Part shown: in pieces, positions 1 to 9,184 of the stretch | Position numbering within the stretch: position 1 is the stretch's first letter | Layout: every line of letters begins with the position of its first letter | Origin: UBA7803 sp963822255 | GTDB taxonomy: Bacteria; Pseudomonadota; Gammaproteobacteria; Pseudomonadales; Azotimanducaceae | DNA: 64,000 nucleotides | Assembly (NCBI GenBank): GCA_963822255.1 | Contig: CAWGGV010000009.1 | Span: 124,001 to 188,000 of the forward strand | Direction: 5' to 3' | Notes under the pieces: generated by a model | What the model saw: only the letters and a program-made list of their open reading frames with translations | The model's database searches: none | What the model was told of the DNA's origin: nothing | Program-made: the position numbers and the translations under genes

Positions 1-1595
1 AGCACGTCGGACTGCGGCAGCTCGGCCGCCACGTGCAGCGGGGAGATGCCGTCCGCGGCAGCCTCGAGCCCGGCGTGGTGCGCCAGCAGCACCTCTACCG
101 TCGCCAGCTGGCCGTGGCGGGCGGCACGCCACAGCGGCGTTCGGCCGGACCGGTCCCGTGCATCCACCACAGCACCAGCCGCCAGCAGCCGCTCGGCCAA
201 AGCCGCGTCGCCCCGCTCTGCCGCCAGGTGCAGCGGCGTGTCGCCCCTCTTGTCAGCCACCTGCGGCGAGGCACCGCTCGCCAGCAGCACCTCCGCGGTC
301 TCCACGTTGTCGCGCCCGACCGCGGCCATCAGCGGCGTTCGGCCGGAGGCATCCCGCCGTTCGAGCTCACCCGGATAGCGGAGCACGGACGTGAGCAGCG
401 ATGAGGGGCCGGACCTCGCCAGCCGGTGCACCAGGCTGACGTCGTCCGCCGCGTCCAGATTCGGTCTGGCGCCGTGGCTCAGCAGCAACGCTGCCACGTC
501 GGCGTGTCCGGCATCTATCGCGCGGAAGAGCGCGCTGTGATGGGACCGGTCCAGCACATTCGGGTCGGCACCGCCGTCGAGCAGCTTGCGGACCAGCGAC
601 GTGCGCCCTGCCCAGGAAGCGATCGCCAGCTCCGACCAATCGGCCATGGCGGGGCTCCGACGCATGTCGTCCAGCTGTGTGAGCGTACCGCCACTGGCCT
701 TCTCCGCCGATCCGAACAGCCCCTGCAGCTCCGGGTTGCCGCTGCGTTCGGCGAGCATGGCGGCGGACCAGCCTGCGGCGTTGACCGCGCCGGTCGCTGC
801 TCCATGGCCGAGCAGCCAGCGCGCCAGAGCGACATGACCGCCCGCCACCGCCAGATGGAGCGGCGTGTCGCCGGCGGCGTCCGGCGCGGCAGGATCCGCG
901 CCGGCGGCCACCAGCCGCCTCGCCAGCCCCACCGATCCGAGCGCCGCAGCCCCATGCAGCGGCCGACGGCCGCCGGCATCCCGGGCGTTCGGGTTGGCGT
1001 GACGCTGCAGCAGCGCATCGACCATGGGCGCGTCGGCGGCGGCCACGGCCATGCCGAGCGGCAGTCTGCCGTGAGCATCCAGCGCGTCGAAGTCCACCGG
1101 GCCGAGCATCGCCAGAGCGGCCGGATCGCCGGCCTCCACGATCTGGTAAAGGCTGCGCGCCGCGGTGCCGGCGGCTTCGCTGTCCGGGTCGAGTTTGCGA
1201 CGGGCCAACGGCTGCCCCGCTGCCGCCGCGCGCTGGTACCACTGACGGGCTCCCTCTGCATCAACGGCTGTGCCGCGCCCCTTCTCGAGCATCACGCCGG
1301 TGAGGTAGGCCGCGTCCACGTGGCCCAGCTCACCGGCACGACGAAAGCAATCGAAGGCGCGCCCGAGGTCCCGGGCCGCGCCGAGACCGCGCTCGTAGAG
1401 CCGGCCCAGCTCGAACAACGCGTCCGCATTCGAGTTTCGCGCCATCGGCTCGAGCAGGGCCACAGCGGTCGGGTAGTCGCGGCGCAGCAGCGCGGTGCGG
1501 ATCTCCGGGGTGACGTCGGCCAGCGCCGGCAACGCGACGAGCAGCACCAGCACACCCAGCACCGCGCCGAGGGCCTGCGGGCTAAGCCTGGCCAT
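1..1595 (-). CDS. Exported Sel1/ankyrin-repeat protein (3' part outside window)
   Basis: A Sec signal peptide is clear: the start MARLSPQ is followed by a Leu/Val-rich core ending in ALA, about 26 residues. Two Sel1-type repeats follow (for example ALFELGRLYERGLG and AAYLTGVMLEKGRG, about residues 48-115). At least eight ankyrin repeats then run to the window edge, with motifs such as GRRPLHGAAALG, GDTPLHLAVAGGH, GRTPLMAAVGRDN and GDTPLHLAAERGD. The protein is therefore a periplasmic protein-protein interaction scaffold; its partner is unknown. The start ATG at 1595 lies 14 bases inside the end of the upstream oxidoreductase gene, which suggests translational coupling and a shared transcript. 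The reading frame is still open at base 1, so the C-terminus is missing. Family assignment is firm; the role is inference. Confidence 0.85.
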   Translation of the reverse strand, partial: MARLSPQALGAVLGVLVLLVALPALADVTPEIRTALLRRDYPTAVALLEPMARNSNADALFELGRLYERGLGAARDLGRAFDCFRRAGELGHVDAAYLTGVMLEKGRGTAVDAEGARQWYQRAAAAGQPLARRKLDPDSEAAGTAARSLYQIVEAGDPAALAMLGPVDFDALDAHGRLPLGMAVAAADAPMVDALLQRHANPNARDAGGRRPLHGAAALGSVGLARRLVAAGADPAAPDAAGDTPLHLAVAGGHVALARWLLGHGAATGAVNAAGWSAAMLAERSGNPELQGLFGSAEKASGGTLTQLDDMRRSPAMADWSELAIASWAGRTSLVRKLLDGGADPNVLDRSHHSALFRAIDAGHADVAALLLSHGARPNLDAADDVSLVHRLARSGPSSLLTSVLRYPGELERRDASGRTPLMAAVGRDNVETAEVLLASGASPQVADKRGDTPLHLAAERGDAALAERLLAAGAVVDARDRSGRTPLWRAARHGQLATVEVLLAHHAGLEAAADGISPLHVAAELPQSDV

Positions 1596-2895
1596 ACTTG
1601 GTCTCCACCCGCACGCCCAGCTCACGCAGCAGCCCGGTCGGCAGGACGCCGCCCGCGCAGACGATTACGACGTCGTTCTTCAGCTGCAGAGTCTTCTCGC
1701 CATGACGCAAGGTCACCGCACCGTCCTCAAAGGCGACCACCTCCGTCTCCAACAGCAAGGTGAGCGCACGCTCCTGCGCCAGAGCCATGACCCGGTCACG
1801 GTTCCGGCGCTTGGCCCGGTCAAAGGCGACGCCCCGGTAGGACAGGCTCACCCGCGTGCCAGGTTGGGCCGCGAGCGCCTCCGCCGCTTCGAGCGCGCTG
1901 TCGCCGCCTCCCACCACCAGCACACGCTTGCCCGCGTGCTGCGCCGGATCGGTGAGCACGTAGACCACCTTCGGCAGCGCCTCGCCAGCAACCCCCAGGC
2001 GGCGGGGCGTGCCCCGACGGCCGATGGCGAGCAACACGTAACGGGCGCGATAGCTGTTGCGGGTGGTCCGCACCAGAAACCCGCCGTCGACGGGCTCAAC
2101 GCTCTCCATGCGCTCCCGGTAGTGGATGTTGATCCCGGTATCGATTTCCACCTTCTTCCAGAAGGCCATCAGCGTTTCCTTGTCGGTCTCACCGAACTCG
2201 ACTTCCCCCACCATGGGAAGCCGCGCGGGCTGGGTCATCACCAGCTTGCCCCGCGGAAAGTTCGCTACCGTTCCGCCCAGCGCGTCCTGTTCGAGTGTGA
2301 CGTAGCGCACGCCCCGCTGGTGGGCAGCCAGGGTGGCCGCGATGCCGGCCGGACCGGCGCCGATGATGGCGACGTCGAGCTGTCCGCCCGAGGTTCGGCC
2401 TCCGATTCGCTCACTGATCTGCTCCATGGCCTGACGACCCTGCTCGATGGCGTTGCGGATCAGTCCCATACCGCCAAGCTCACCGGCGATGAACATACCC
2501 GGTACGCTGGTCTCGAACTCCGGAGAAATCAGCGGAATGTCAACGCCCCGCTCGCTGGTGCCGAACACCAGCGAGATGGCGTTGACGGGGCAGGCGGACC
2601 GGCAGGCGCCATGGCCGATGCAATCGGTGGGGGAAACCAGCCCGGCCTTGCCCTCGATCACGCCAAGCACCTGATGTCTAGGAAATTCGGGGCAGGCGTG
2701 CACACAAGCCTGGCAACCGATGCAGCGCAACGTATCCACAACAGGGTGCAGGGAGGGCGGCTGCATCATCCCTGACTCCTCCGCCTCCCGCAGCATTCGC
2801 CGGCTTCGACCCTCGTGACTGGTGCGGCCGTGCACGAGCCAGAGGTAGAGCAGAACGAGAAACAGCCCGTAGGCGAGATAAGGCGTCGCATCCAT
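1582..2895 (-). CDS. FAD/NAD(P) oxidoreductase with two 4Fe-4S clusters and an N-terminal membrane anchor
   Basis: The N-terminus is a single hydrophobic helix (AYGLFLVLLYLWLV). A 2x[4Fe-4S] ferredoxin domain follows, with motifs CIGCQACVHACP and CIGHGACRSACP. The remainder is a thioredoxin-reductase-like flavoprotein with an FAD dinucleotide fold (VAIIGAGPAGIAA) and an NAD(P) fold (VLVVGGGDSALEAAEAL). It lacks a thioredoxin-reductase CxxC between the two folds, so electrons probably leave through the iron-sulfur clusters rather than a disulfide. I infer a membrane-attached NAD(P)H dehydrogenase that feeds electrons to the divergent cytochrome operon starting at 3036. The start chosen is the ATG at 2895; a GTG at 2907 would add four residues. 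The gene overlaps the downstream Sel1/ankyrin gene. Family membership is confident; the electron acceptor is unproven. Confidence 0.85.
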   Translation of the reverse strand: MDATPYLAYGLFLVLLYLWLVHGRTSHEGRSRRMLREAEESGMMQPPSLHPVVDTLRCIGCQACVHACPEFPRHQVLGVIEGKAGLVSPTDCIGHGACRSACPVNAISLVFGTSERGVDIPLISPEFETSVPGMFIAGELGGMGLIRNAIEQGRQAMEQISERIGGRTSGGQLDVAIIGAGPAGIAATLAAHQRGVRYVTLEQDALGGTVANFPRGKLVMTQPARLPMVGEVEFGETDKETLMAFWKKVEIDTGINIHYRERMESVEPVDGGFLVRTTRNSYRARYVLLAIGRRGTPRRLGVAGEALPKVVYVLTDPAQHAGKRVLVVGGGDSALEAAEALAAQPGTRVSLSYRGVAFDRAKRRNRDRVMALAQERALTLLLETEVVAFEDGAVTLRHGEKTLQLKNDVVIVCAGGVLPTGLLRELGVRVETKYGQA

Positions 2896-3035
2896 GTCGA
2901 GGAACACGTCACTGCGCTGCGGACACCTATGTTACGCGGCATCGCGGCCCGGCCAGCACGCGACTATCACAAACCGTGAACGACTGCTCACTTGGGCCGG
3001 GGTCACGCGTGGTGCGCGGCAATATACTGACAAAC

Positions 3036-3965
3036 ATGGGCACGATGCATTCGTTGCCGGTCGCCGCGCCGGCGAGCCGGCGCGCTGACGGCGCGGCCGC
3101 GGCGCGCACTGCGGCGGAACGTGGCCGTCATCGAAGCCTCTTGACGTTGCTGGGCTACGGGCTGGTGGCCGGATGCCTGGCCGTAGCCTGGATGCTAAAG
3201 GACGAGAACCTGATGCGAGCCGAGGACGGCATCGGCTACTGGTTCGGCATCGTCGGCGCCAGCCTCATGGGCCTGCTGCTCTTGTATCCGGTTCGCAAAC
3301 GCCTGCGCTCGCTGCGCAGACTCGGTCCGGTAAGTGCCTGGTTCCGGGTTCACATGATCTTCGGCATCGTCGGCCCGGCGCTGATCGTGCTGCACTGCAA
3401 CTTCCGGCTCGGCTCCTTCAACGGCCGCATCGCGCTGTTCGCCACTTTGGTGGTGGCCGGAAGCGGCATCATCGGCCGGTACATCTACGCCAAGCTGCAC
3501 CATGGGCTGTACGGCCGCAAGGCGTCGATCGACGAGCTTCGCGCGCAGATCCACGCCATCCGCGGGCAATCGGGCGGCGCCTCGGAGGTGCTCGCGGGGC
3601 TCACCGAAGCGCTGGCGGAGTACGAGAACCGGTTGCTGGGCGAGCGATCCAGCGTGCTCGGCGCCTTCGGACGTGCGCTGACCGTGGGCCCCCGCAGCGA
3701 GCTGCTGTACTGGCGCCTGCGGCGGCAGGCGCGAGGGCGCCTCAACGAGCTGGCCGTCTCGTCGTCCGTCGTGGCACAGCACCGGGCGCGCCTGCTGAGG
3801 AGCACCAGCCGCTACCTCAGGCGCCGAATCGGCGCCCTGCGCAAGTTCGCCCAGTTCCGCGCGTTTAAGAAGCTGTTCTCGCTGTGGCACGTGGTCCACT
3901 ACCCGCTGTTCGTGGTGCTGGTGATCGCGGTCATCGTTCACGTTCTTGCCGTGCACATGTACTGA
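3036..3965 (+). CDS. Polytopic membrane protein, probable b-type cytochrome
   Basis: Of about 309 residues, four to five hydrophobic helices are visible: LLTLLGYGLVAGCLAVAWML, IGYWFGIVGASLMGLLLLYPV, WFRVHMIFGIVGPALIVLH, IALFATLVVAGSGIIGRYIY and the C-terminal VVHYPLFVVLVIAVIVHVLAVH. His residues sit on helix faces (VHMIF..VLH in one helix, HVVHYP..IVHVLAVH in the last), as expected for bis-His heme b binding. A long soluble segment rich in Arg and Glu separates the last helix from the rest. The layout resembles ferric-reductase/cytochrome b proteins that sit next to multiheme cytochromes. It heads the operon with the two multiheme genes and the beta-barrel. The ATG at 3036 was chosen; an upstream in-frame GTG at 2976 adds a non-membrane extension. 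Heme binding is inference from the His pattern only. Confidence 0.6.
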   Translation: MGTMHSLPVAAPASRRADGAAAARTAAERGRHRSLLTLLGYGLVAGCLAVAWMLKDENLMRAEDGIGYWFGIVGASLMGLLLLYPVRKRLRSLRRLGPVSAWFRVHMIFGIVGPALIVLHCNFRLGSFNGRIALFATLVVAGSGIIGRYIYAKLHHGLYGRKASIDELRAQIHAIRGQSGGASEVLAGLTEALAEYENRLLGERSSVLGAFGRALTVGPRSELLYWRLRRQARGRLNELAVSSSVVAQHRARLLRSTSRYLRRRIGALRKFAQFRAFKKLFSLWHVVHYPLFVVLVIAVIVHVLAVHMY

Positions 3966-3991
3966 TGTGCCGCGGACGCTTAGAAGTGACG

Positions 3992-5542
3992 ATGAGGTGG
4001 GTCCGGCGTCTGCTCGCGGCGGTCACGATCCTGCTGGCCGCCAATGGCTGGACCGCGGGTATCGAATCGCTGGTGACGCCCGGACCGGTGGCGGCTGCGC
4101 ACGCCGACACCGAGGGCGAGTGCAGCGCCTGTCACGCACCATTCAGCAAGGCCACCCAGAGCAGCCTGTGCCTCAACTGTCACAAGGACGTGGCCGCCGA
4201 CATGCAGGCTCACCGCGGCTTTCACGGCACCGGCGGGCGGCTCGAGGACCGAGAGTGCCGGTCGTGTCACACCGACCACAAGGGTCGTGACGCGGACATC
4301 GTCGGACTGGTGCCGGAGGCCTTCGACCATGCCGCCAGCGGATTTCAGCTCACCGGCCGGCATCAGACCCTGACCTGCAGCGACTGCCATCAACCATCGG
4401 CCGCCTTTCGGGACGCATCCGCCGACTGCGTCGGCTGTCACAGCAACGACGACCCGCACCGCGGCAACCTGGGCGGCGACTGCGCCAGCTGTCACCGCAC
4501 CACCGCCTGGAAGGACGATACGTTCGACCACGCCGCAGTGACCGGATATGCGCTCACCGGCGGCCACGCAAAAGTTGCCTGCCAGGCCTGCCATGCCGGG
4601 CAGAGCTACCGGAATACGCCCAGCGAATGCAGGTCGTGCCACGCGCTGGACGACGTGCACAAAGGCAGCCGCGGCTCCGACTGCGCGGGCTGCCACACGG
4701 AAAAAGGCTGGAAGGACGCACGCTTCGACCACGCCGCGGAGACCGGCTTCGAGCTGCGGGGCGCGCACGCCCGCGTGGCCTGTGCCGGTTGTCACCTGGA
4801 TGCGATGGCGCTGGCGAAGCCGCGCCGCGATTGCGCCGGCTGCCACAGCGCGGATGACGTCCACGCCGGCCAACGCGGCGCGGACTGCGGCGCCTGTCAT
4901 CAGCAGGACACTTGGAAGGCGCGCTTCGATCACCTCGCGCGCACCGGCTTTGCGCTGGGTGGCGCTCACCGGAAGCTTGCCTGCGACGGCTGTCACAAGG
5001 GGAGCCTCCAAGCGGACCTCCCCGCCGACTGCGAAGGCTGCCATGTCAAGGACGACCCCCACGCGGGCGCCATGGTGGCTTGCGCGGATTGCCACGACGC
5101 CGGGAGCTGGTCGCAGGACGTGCGCTTCGACCACGAGTTCACATCGTTCCCGCTGCTGGGCATGCACCGCCTGGCGGCCTGCGAGCAGTGCCACGCAAGT
5201 CAGGCATTCCAGGAAGCGGGCCGGAGCTGCGCCGATTGCCACGGACGCGACGACGCCCATGCCGGCAGCCTCGGCACCGATTGCGCGACGTGCCACTCGC
5301 CGGCCGGCTGGTCGCGCTGGAAGTTCGACCACGACCGGCAGACCCAGTTCGCCCTCACCGGCGCCCACGCCGATCTGGCCTGCAAGGGCTGCCATGTGCC
5401 TGGCCGCGAAAAACCTCTCGAGGTCGCCGCCGCCTGCGGCGCCTGTCATCAGGCCGATGACGTTCACAGGGGACAATTCGGCGCACGGTGCGAGCGCTGC
5501 CACACAACCCAATCATTCTCGCTGCCGCTGAGGATGTTCTGA
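3992..5542 (+). CDS. 21-heme c-type cytochrome (21 CXXCH motifs)
   Basis: A signal peptide (RRLLAAVTILLAANGWTAG) is followed by 21 CXXCH heme-binding motifs in about 516 residues, roughly one per 23 residues. The protein is modular. A unit of about 65 residues carrying three hemes recurs, each unit with a signature like FDHAA-TGF-L-GAH-KVAC-GCH, and FDH occurs six times. Conserved DDxH segments supply likely distal His ligands. This is the doubled-CXXCH/cytochrome c3-c7 type of periplasmic or outer-membrane electron wire. An in-frame ATG at 3965 overlaps the preceding stop and would lengthen the signal n-region by nine residues; 3992 was preferred because AGAAG lies upstream. Its stop overlaps the next start (TGATG at 5540). 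The heme count is direct; localisation is inferred. Confidence 0.92.
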   Translation: MRWVRRLLAAVTILLAANGWTAGIESLVTPGPVAAAHADTEGECSACHAPFSKATQSSLCLNCHKDVAADMQAHRGFHGTGGRLEDRECRSCHTDHKGRDADIVGLVPEAFDHAASGFQLTGRHQTLTCSDCHQPSAAFRDASADCVGCHSNDDPHRGNLGGDCASCHRTTAWKDDTFDHAAVTGYALTGGHAKVACQACHAGQSYRNTPSECRSCHALDDVHKGSRGSDCAGCHTEKGWKDARFDHAAETGFELRGAHARVACAGCHLDAMALAKPRRDCAGCHSADDVHAGQRGADCGACHQQDTWKARFDHLARTGFALGGAHRKLACDGCHKGSLQADLPADCEGCHVKDDPHAGAMVACADCHDAGSWSQDVRFDHEFTSFPLLGMHRLAACEQCHASQAFQEAGRSCADCHGRDDAHAGSLGTDCATCHSPAGWSRWKFDHDRQTQFALTGAHADLACKGCHVPGREKPLEVAAACGACHQADDVHRGQFGARCERCHTTQSFSLPLRMF

Positions 5543-6718
5543 TGGTCAGGTCACTGGTGTTCGTCGGTCTGATCCTGCTGGTCGCTGCCGCCTCCGCCGC
5601 AGGGGCCGCGGGCCCCGGCGTCTACGACCACTTCCGGCACGGCTTCGACCTCGACGGTGCGCACGCCAACGTGCCGTGCGAAGGCTGCCACGTACGTGCC
5701 ACCTTTGCCGGCACGCCGCGTCAGTGCGCGGGCTGTCATGACGGCACCGGCTTGATCGCCAGCACCGGCACGCCGTTGCAGCACATCGCCACCACCCGAC
5801 AGTGCGACGCCTGTCACGTCACCGCGAGCTGGATGGCGGTGCCGGAGGTGGACCACAGCCAGGTGCTGGGTTCCTGCCAGGGCTGCCACGACGGCGTACA
5901 GGCCCCCGGCAAACCCCCGAGCCATCCACCAGTCCAGCGACGACTGCGCGTCCTGCCACAACAGTACGGCCTGGAACATGGCGCGGTTCGACCACAGCAA
6001 CGTTTCCGGCAACTGCGTCCAGTGCCACAACGGCGTCGACGCCCAGGGCAAACCGGCAAGACATATCACCTCGAACGACCAGTGCGACGACTGTCACACC
6101 ACCAACGCGTGGGTGCCGGCGGTGTTCGACCATTCCGCGGTGGCTCCCGGCACCTGCACCTCCTGCCACGACGGCGTAACCGCAATCGGCAAGAACCGCG
6201 ACCACGTCCCGACGATGGCGCAATGCGACCTGTGCCACAGCACGCTGGCCTGGATACCGGCCACCTTCGACCACAGCACCGTCACCGGCTCCTGTTCGAG
6301 CTGCCACGACGGCAGAACGGCCACCGGTACGCCGGCGGGCCATTTCCAGAGCGCCGAGGAGTGCGACTACTGCCACACGGCGGACGCCTGGCAACCGGTG
6401 CTGTTCGTACACACCTCACCCAACTACCCGGGCGATCATCGGCGCAATCTCGATTGCACCGACTGTCACGGCAGCAACTCGGATACGGTCAGCTGGCCGG
6501 CCCCCGCCTATCAGCCGGACTGCGCCGGGTGCCACGCCAACGACTTCCGCAGTGGCTCGCACCGCAAGACGCAGAGCCCGTCGATGAATTACACGGTCTC
6601 GGAACTGCGCGACTGCAGTGGCGCCTGTCACGTCTACGCGGACTCTTCGCTGACGACCATCAGCCGCGCCCGGCCGGGGCCCCAGCACAGGGTGAGCGAC
6701 GGGAGCTTCGACCGATGA
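5542..6718 (+). CDS. Second multiheme c-type cytochrome (13 CXXCH + 1 CX3CH), one frameshift
   Basis: A signal peptide (VRSLVFVGLILLVAAASAAGAAG) is followed by a first unit YDHFRHGFDLDGAHANVPCEGCH that resembles the repeat of the upstream 21-heme protein. Four CXXCH motifs lie in the first frame. The frame then shifts near 5914-5930, and nine further CXXCH motifs plus an unusual CSGACH (CX3CH) continue to the stop at 6718. The later repeat has the form FDHS-V-G-C-SCHDG--A-GK---H----CD-CH. Removing one base near the CCCCC run at 5914-5918 or near 5926 restores the expected repeat spacing, so a one-base insertion, real or a sequencing error, is likely. The repeated CHDG segments resemble cytochromes of metal-respiring bacteria. 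The gene starts in a TGATG overlap and ends in an ATGA overlap, so it is within a tight operon. Confidence 0.8.
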
Positions 6719-9178
6719 AGCTACGCCACGCCATGGCTGTGGTGTTCCTGCTTTGCAGCGGGGCCGCGCACGCTGTCCAGCTGCTGCGCGAGGTGGTGCT
6801 GGAGGCGGCTGGCAACGAAGGCGATGGCGAGGCGCCGGAGGTGGAAGTGGTGGTCGGCGCGGCGGTGACCCTCACCGGCCCGTTCACCGCCACGGACGAC
6901 CGCACCTTCACGGCCGACGTGAGCATGGAGCCGGGCGCCGGCAGACGACTGGCAGTTCTCCGAGCTCCGATTCGACGAGCCGGGCTACGACTTCAGCAGG
7001 GTGAGCGTGGAAGGCTCGGCGAAGAAGGGCTTGACCATCACCGTGCGCTTCGACAGTCCCGTCCATGTGACCACGTTGCCCCAGTACTCGAGCGACCGGG
7101 TGGCATTCAAGTACCTTCCGCTGCGCGACTACCGGCGCGCCTCCGCGCAAACCCAGGGCTCGGAACTCTGGGCCATCGAGCTCGAGCCGCGCGCGCGGCT
7201 GCTGCGCGCCGACCAGATGCCGCGCGCGCTGCTTCTCGATCGGACGCTCTACCTGCCACCGGGCAAGGGATCGGACACCGTCTCGCCCCGGCTCGGTTTT
7301 TTCGGCCGCGACAAGGCCCGCTCGGTGCTCGCCGAGGTGCGCGGCACCTTCCCGAACGCACGGCTGGTGGCGGTGAGCCGGCAGGAAGCCGCCTACGCCC
7401 GCGCAATGCGCCTGAACAGCCGACGGCTGACGGCGCTGTTGGGCGCGGGAGGGCCGGCTCGAGTGGACCAGGGTCGGGCGGAACCCGTCATCGCCATCGC
7501 TGCCGCCACCACCGGCACCATCACAGACCCCGAGCCCCCGCCCGAGCCGAAGCTGGTGAACTGGGCCGGCGAGGTCGACGACAGCCTGCTCGAGCAGGCC
7601 AAGGACGCTTACATCGCCGGGGACTACGGCCGGGCCATCGCCTGCTACACCCAGGCCTCCAACATGCCGGCGTTCCGCCTCGAGGCGCTGGAGATGCTCG
7701 GCGTGACCCGGGAACAGACCCGTCAGCTCGCTCAGGCCAAGCTCGCCTACCAGACGGCGCTCGCCGAGTTTCCCGACCGACCCGAGGCGGAGCGTATCCG
7801 GGCGCGCCTGCAGGCGCTGGTGAGCATCGACCGCCAGCCCCGAACCCTGCGGGCGCCACGCCGCATCCCCGACGCCGCCGCGTGGCAGACGTCGATCTTC
7901 GCGTCTCAGTTCTATCAGCGGTACAGCCTTCACATCGACCGTCAGGGAACGACGGTGCCAGTGGCCGGAGTGTTCTCCGACGTGGACATGAGCATCCGTC
8001 GCAGCACCGCGTCCGCAAGCCATGAGGGCCGGATCTCGCTGGGCCACCTGCTGGACTTCACGGATCGGGCCGGCGATCGCGACATACGCATCGAAGCCGC
8101 CTACTGGGAGTCGTCGGTGGAAAGGCTGCGCACAACGGTCCGGCTGGGCCGGCAGAGCGACCGCAGCAGCGGCGTGCTCGGGCGCTTCGACGGCGTGAAC
8201 GTCACCTACCAGGCCAGACCGGGGATCGACGTCAGCGTGCTCGGCGGTTATCTGCTCGACTCCGGTTACGACCATCCCGCCGCCGACAGGCCCTTCTGGG
8301 GGGCGAACGCAGACATCGAGCTGCTGAACCACGCCCTCACGGTGACGCCGTTCTACGTGCAGCAGATGATCGGCGGCGTCGTTGATCGCCAGGCAGCAGG
8401 CCTGCAGAGCGAGGTGGACGTGGACAACGGCGTCTACTTCGGCATGCTCGACTACGACCTGCACCATCAGGCTCTCAATCATGCGTTGCTGACGGCGAAC
8501 CTCCGTCTCGGCAATTCGACCCGTGTCTTCGGCACCGTCGAACGCCGCCGCAACCCCTATCTCACCACACGGGACGCCCTTATAGGCCAGCCGGTCGACG
8601 ACCTCAGCGACCTGGAGCTGCTGCTTGCAAACGAGCTGGTCAACGCGCGGCTCGAGGACATTGCCGCCGACCGCACGGCGGAGAGCACCGCGCTGCAGCT
8701 CGGCGTCGATCGTCGTCTGGGGGATGAATGGAGCGTATCGGTGGACTCCGGCCTGACCAGTTTCGGCTCCACCAACGCGTCAGCCAACGTGGCCGCCCTC
8801 GATTCCTATGGCGACTTCTACATGACAGTCCAGGTGCGCTCGGAGAACGTGCTGGGGCGGGGTAATTTCGGCTCCGTCCAGATGCGCTACTATCGCTCGG
8901 ACACAACCACGACCACGGGCGTCAACCTGACGAACCGGGTGGCCCTCGGCGAGCAGTGGTGGCTGTTGCCCCGGCTTTCGGCCGACCGCCGCATCTTCGG
9001 CACCGGCGGCCGGAGTCAGCTCAGACTCAAGCCATCGCTGCGGCTCGACTACCGGCCGAGCCGCCGTTTCAGCCTGCAGCTCGAAGCAGGATACGAGTGG
9101 ATGACCCGCGACCTTCCCGGCGGCGCGCTGAACAGCCAGGGACTGCTCATCGTCGCCGGCTGGCGCGCCGCGTTCTGA
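6715..9178 (+). CDS. TPR-containing outer-membrane beta-barrel, partner of the multiheme cytochromes (one frameshift)
   Basis: The protein begins with a signal peptide (MKLRHAMAVVFLLCSGAAHA) and ends RAAF, the terminal Phe typical of BAM-inserted barrels. The first ~75 residues are in one frame. One extra base near 6940-6948 moves the continuation (DDWQFSELRFDEPGYDF) into the frame that runs uninterrupted to 9178. Residues of roughly 270-370 form a TPR-like region (AKDAYIAGDYGRAIACYTQAS ... RLEALEMLGVTREQ). The last ~440 residues alternate hydrophobic and polar positions, with many Tyr/Arg strands (RISLGHLLDFTDRAGDRDIRIEAAYWESS, FGSVQMRYYRSDTT, RLKPSLRLDYRP). There is no CXXCH. Position directly after two multiheme genes suggests the barrel sheath of a porin-cytochrome conduit. 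It is not recognisably MtrB/PioB; the analogy is functional inference. Confidence 0.72.
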
Positions 9179-9184
9179 CTGCGC

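Noticed and set aside
3980..5512. Long antisense open frame opposite the 21-heme cytochrome
   Set aside because: It is a mirror of the CXXCH repeat in GC-rich DNA; the protein is Val/Ala/Gly-rich without domains, while the plus strand has 21 heme motifs.
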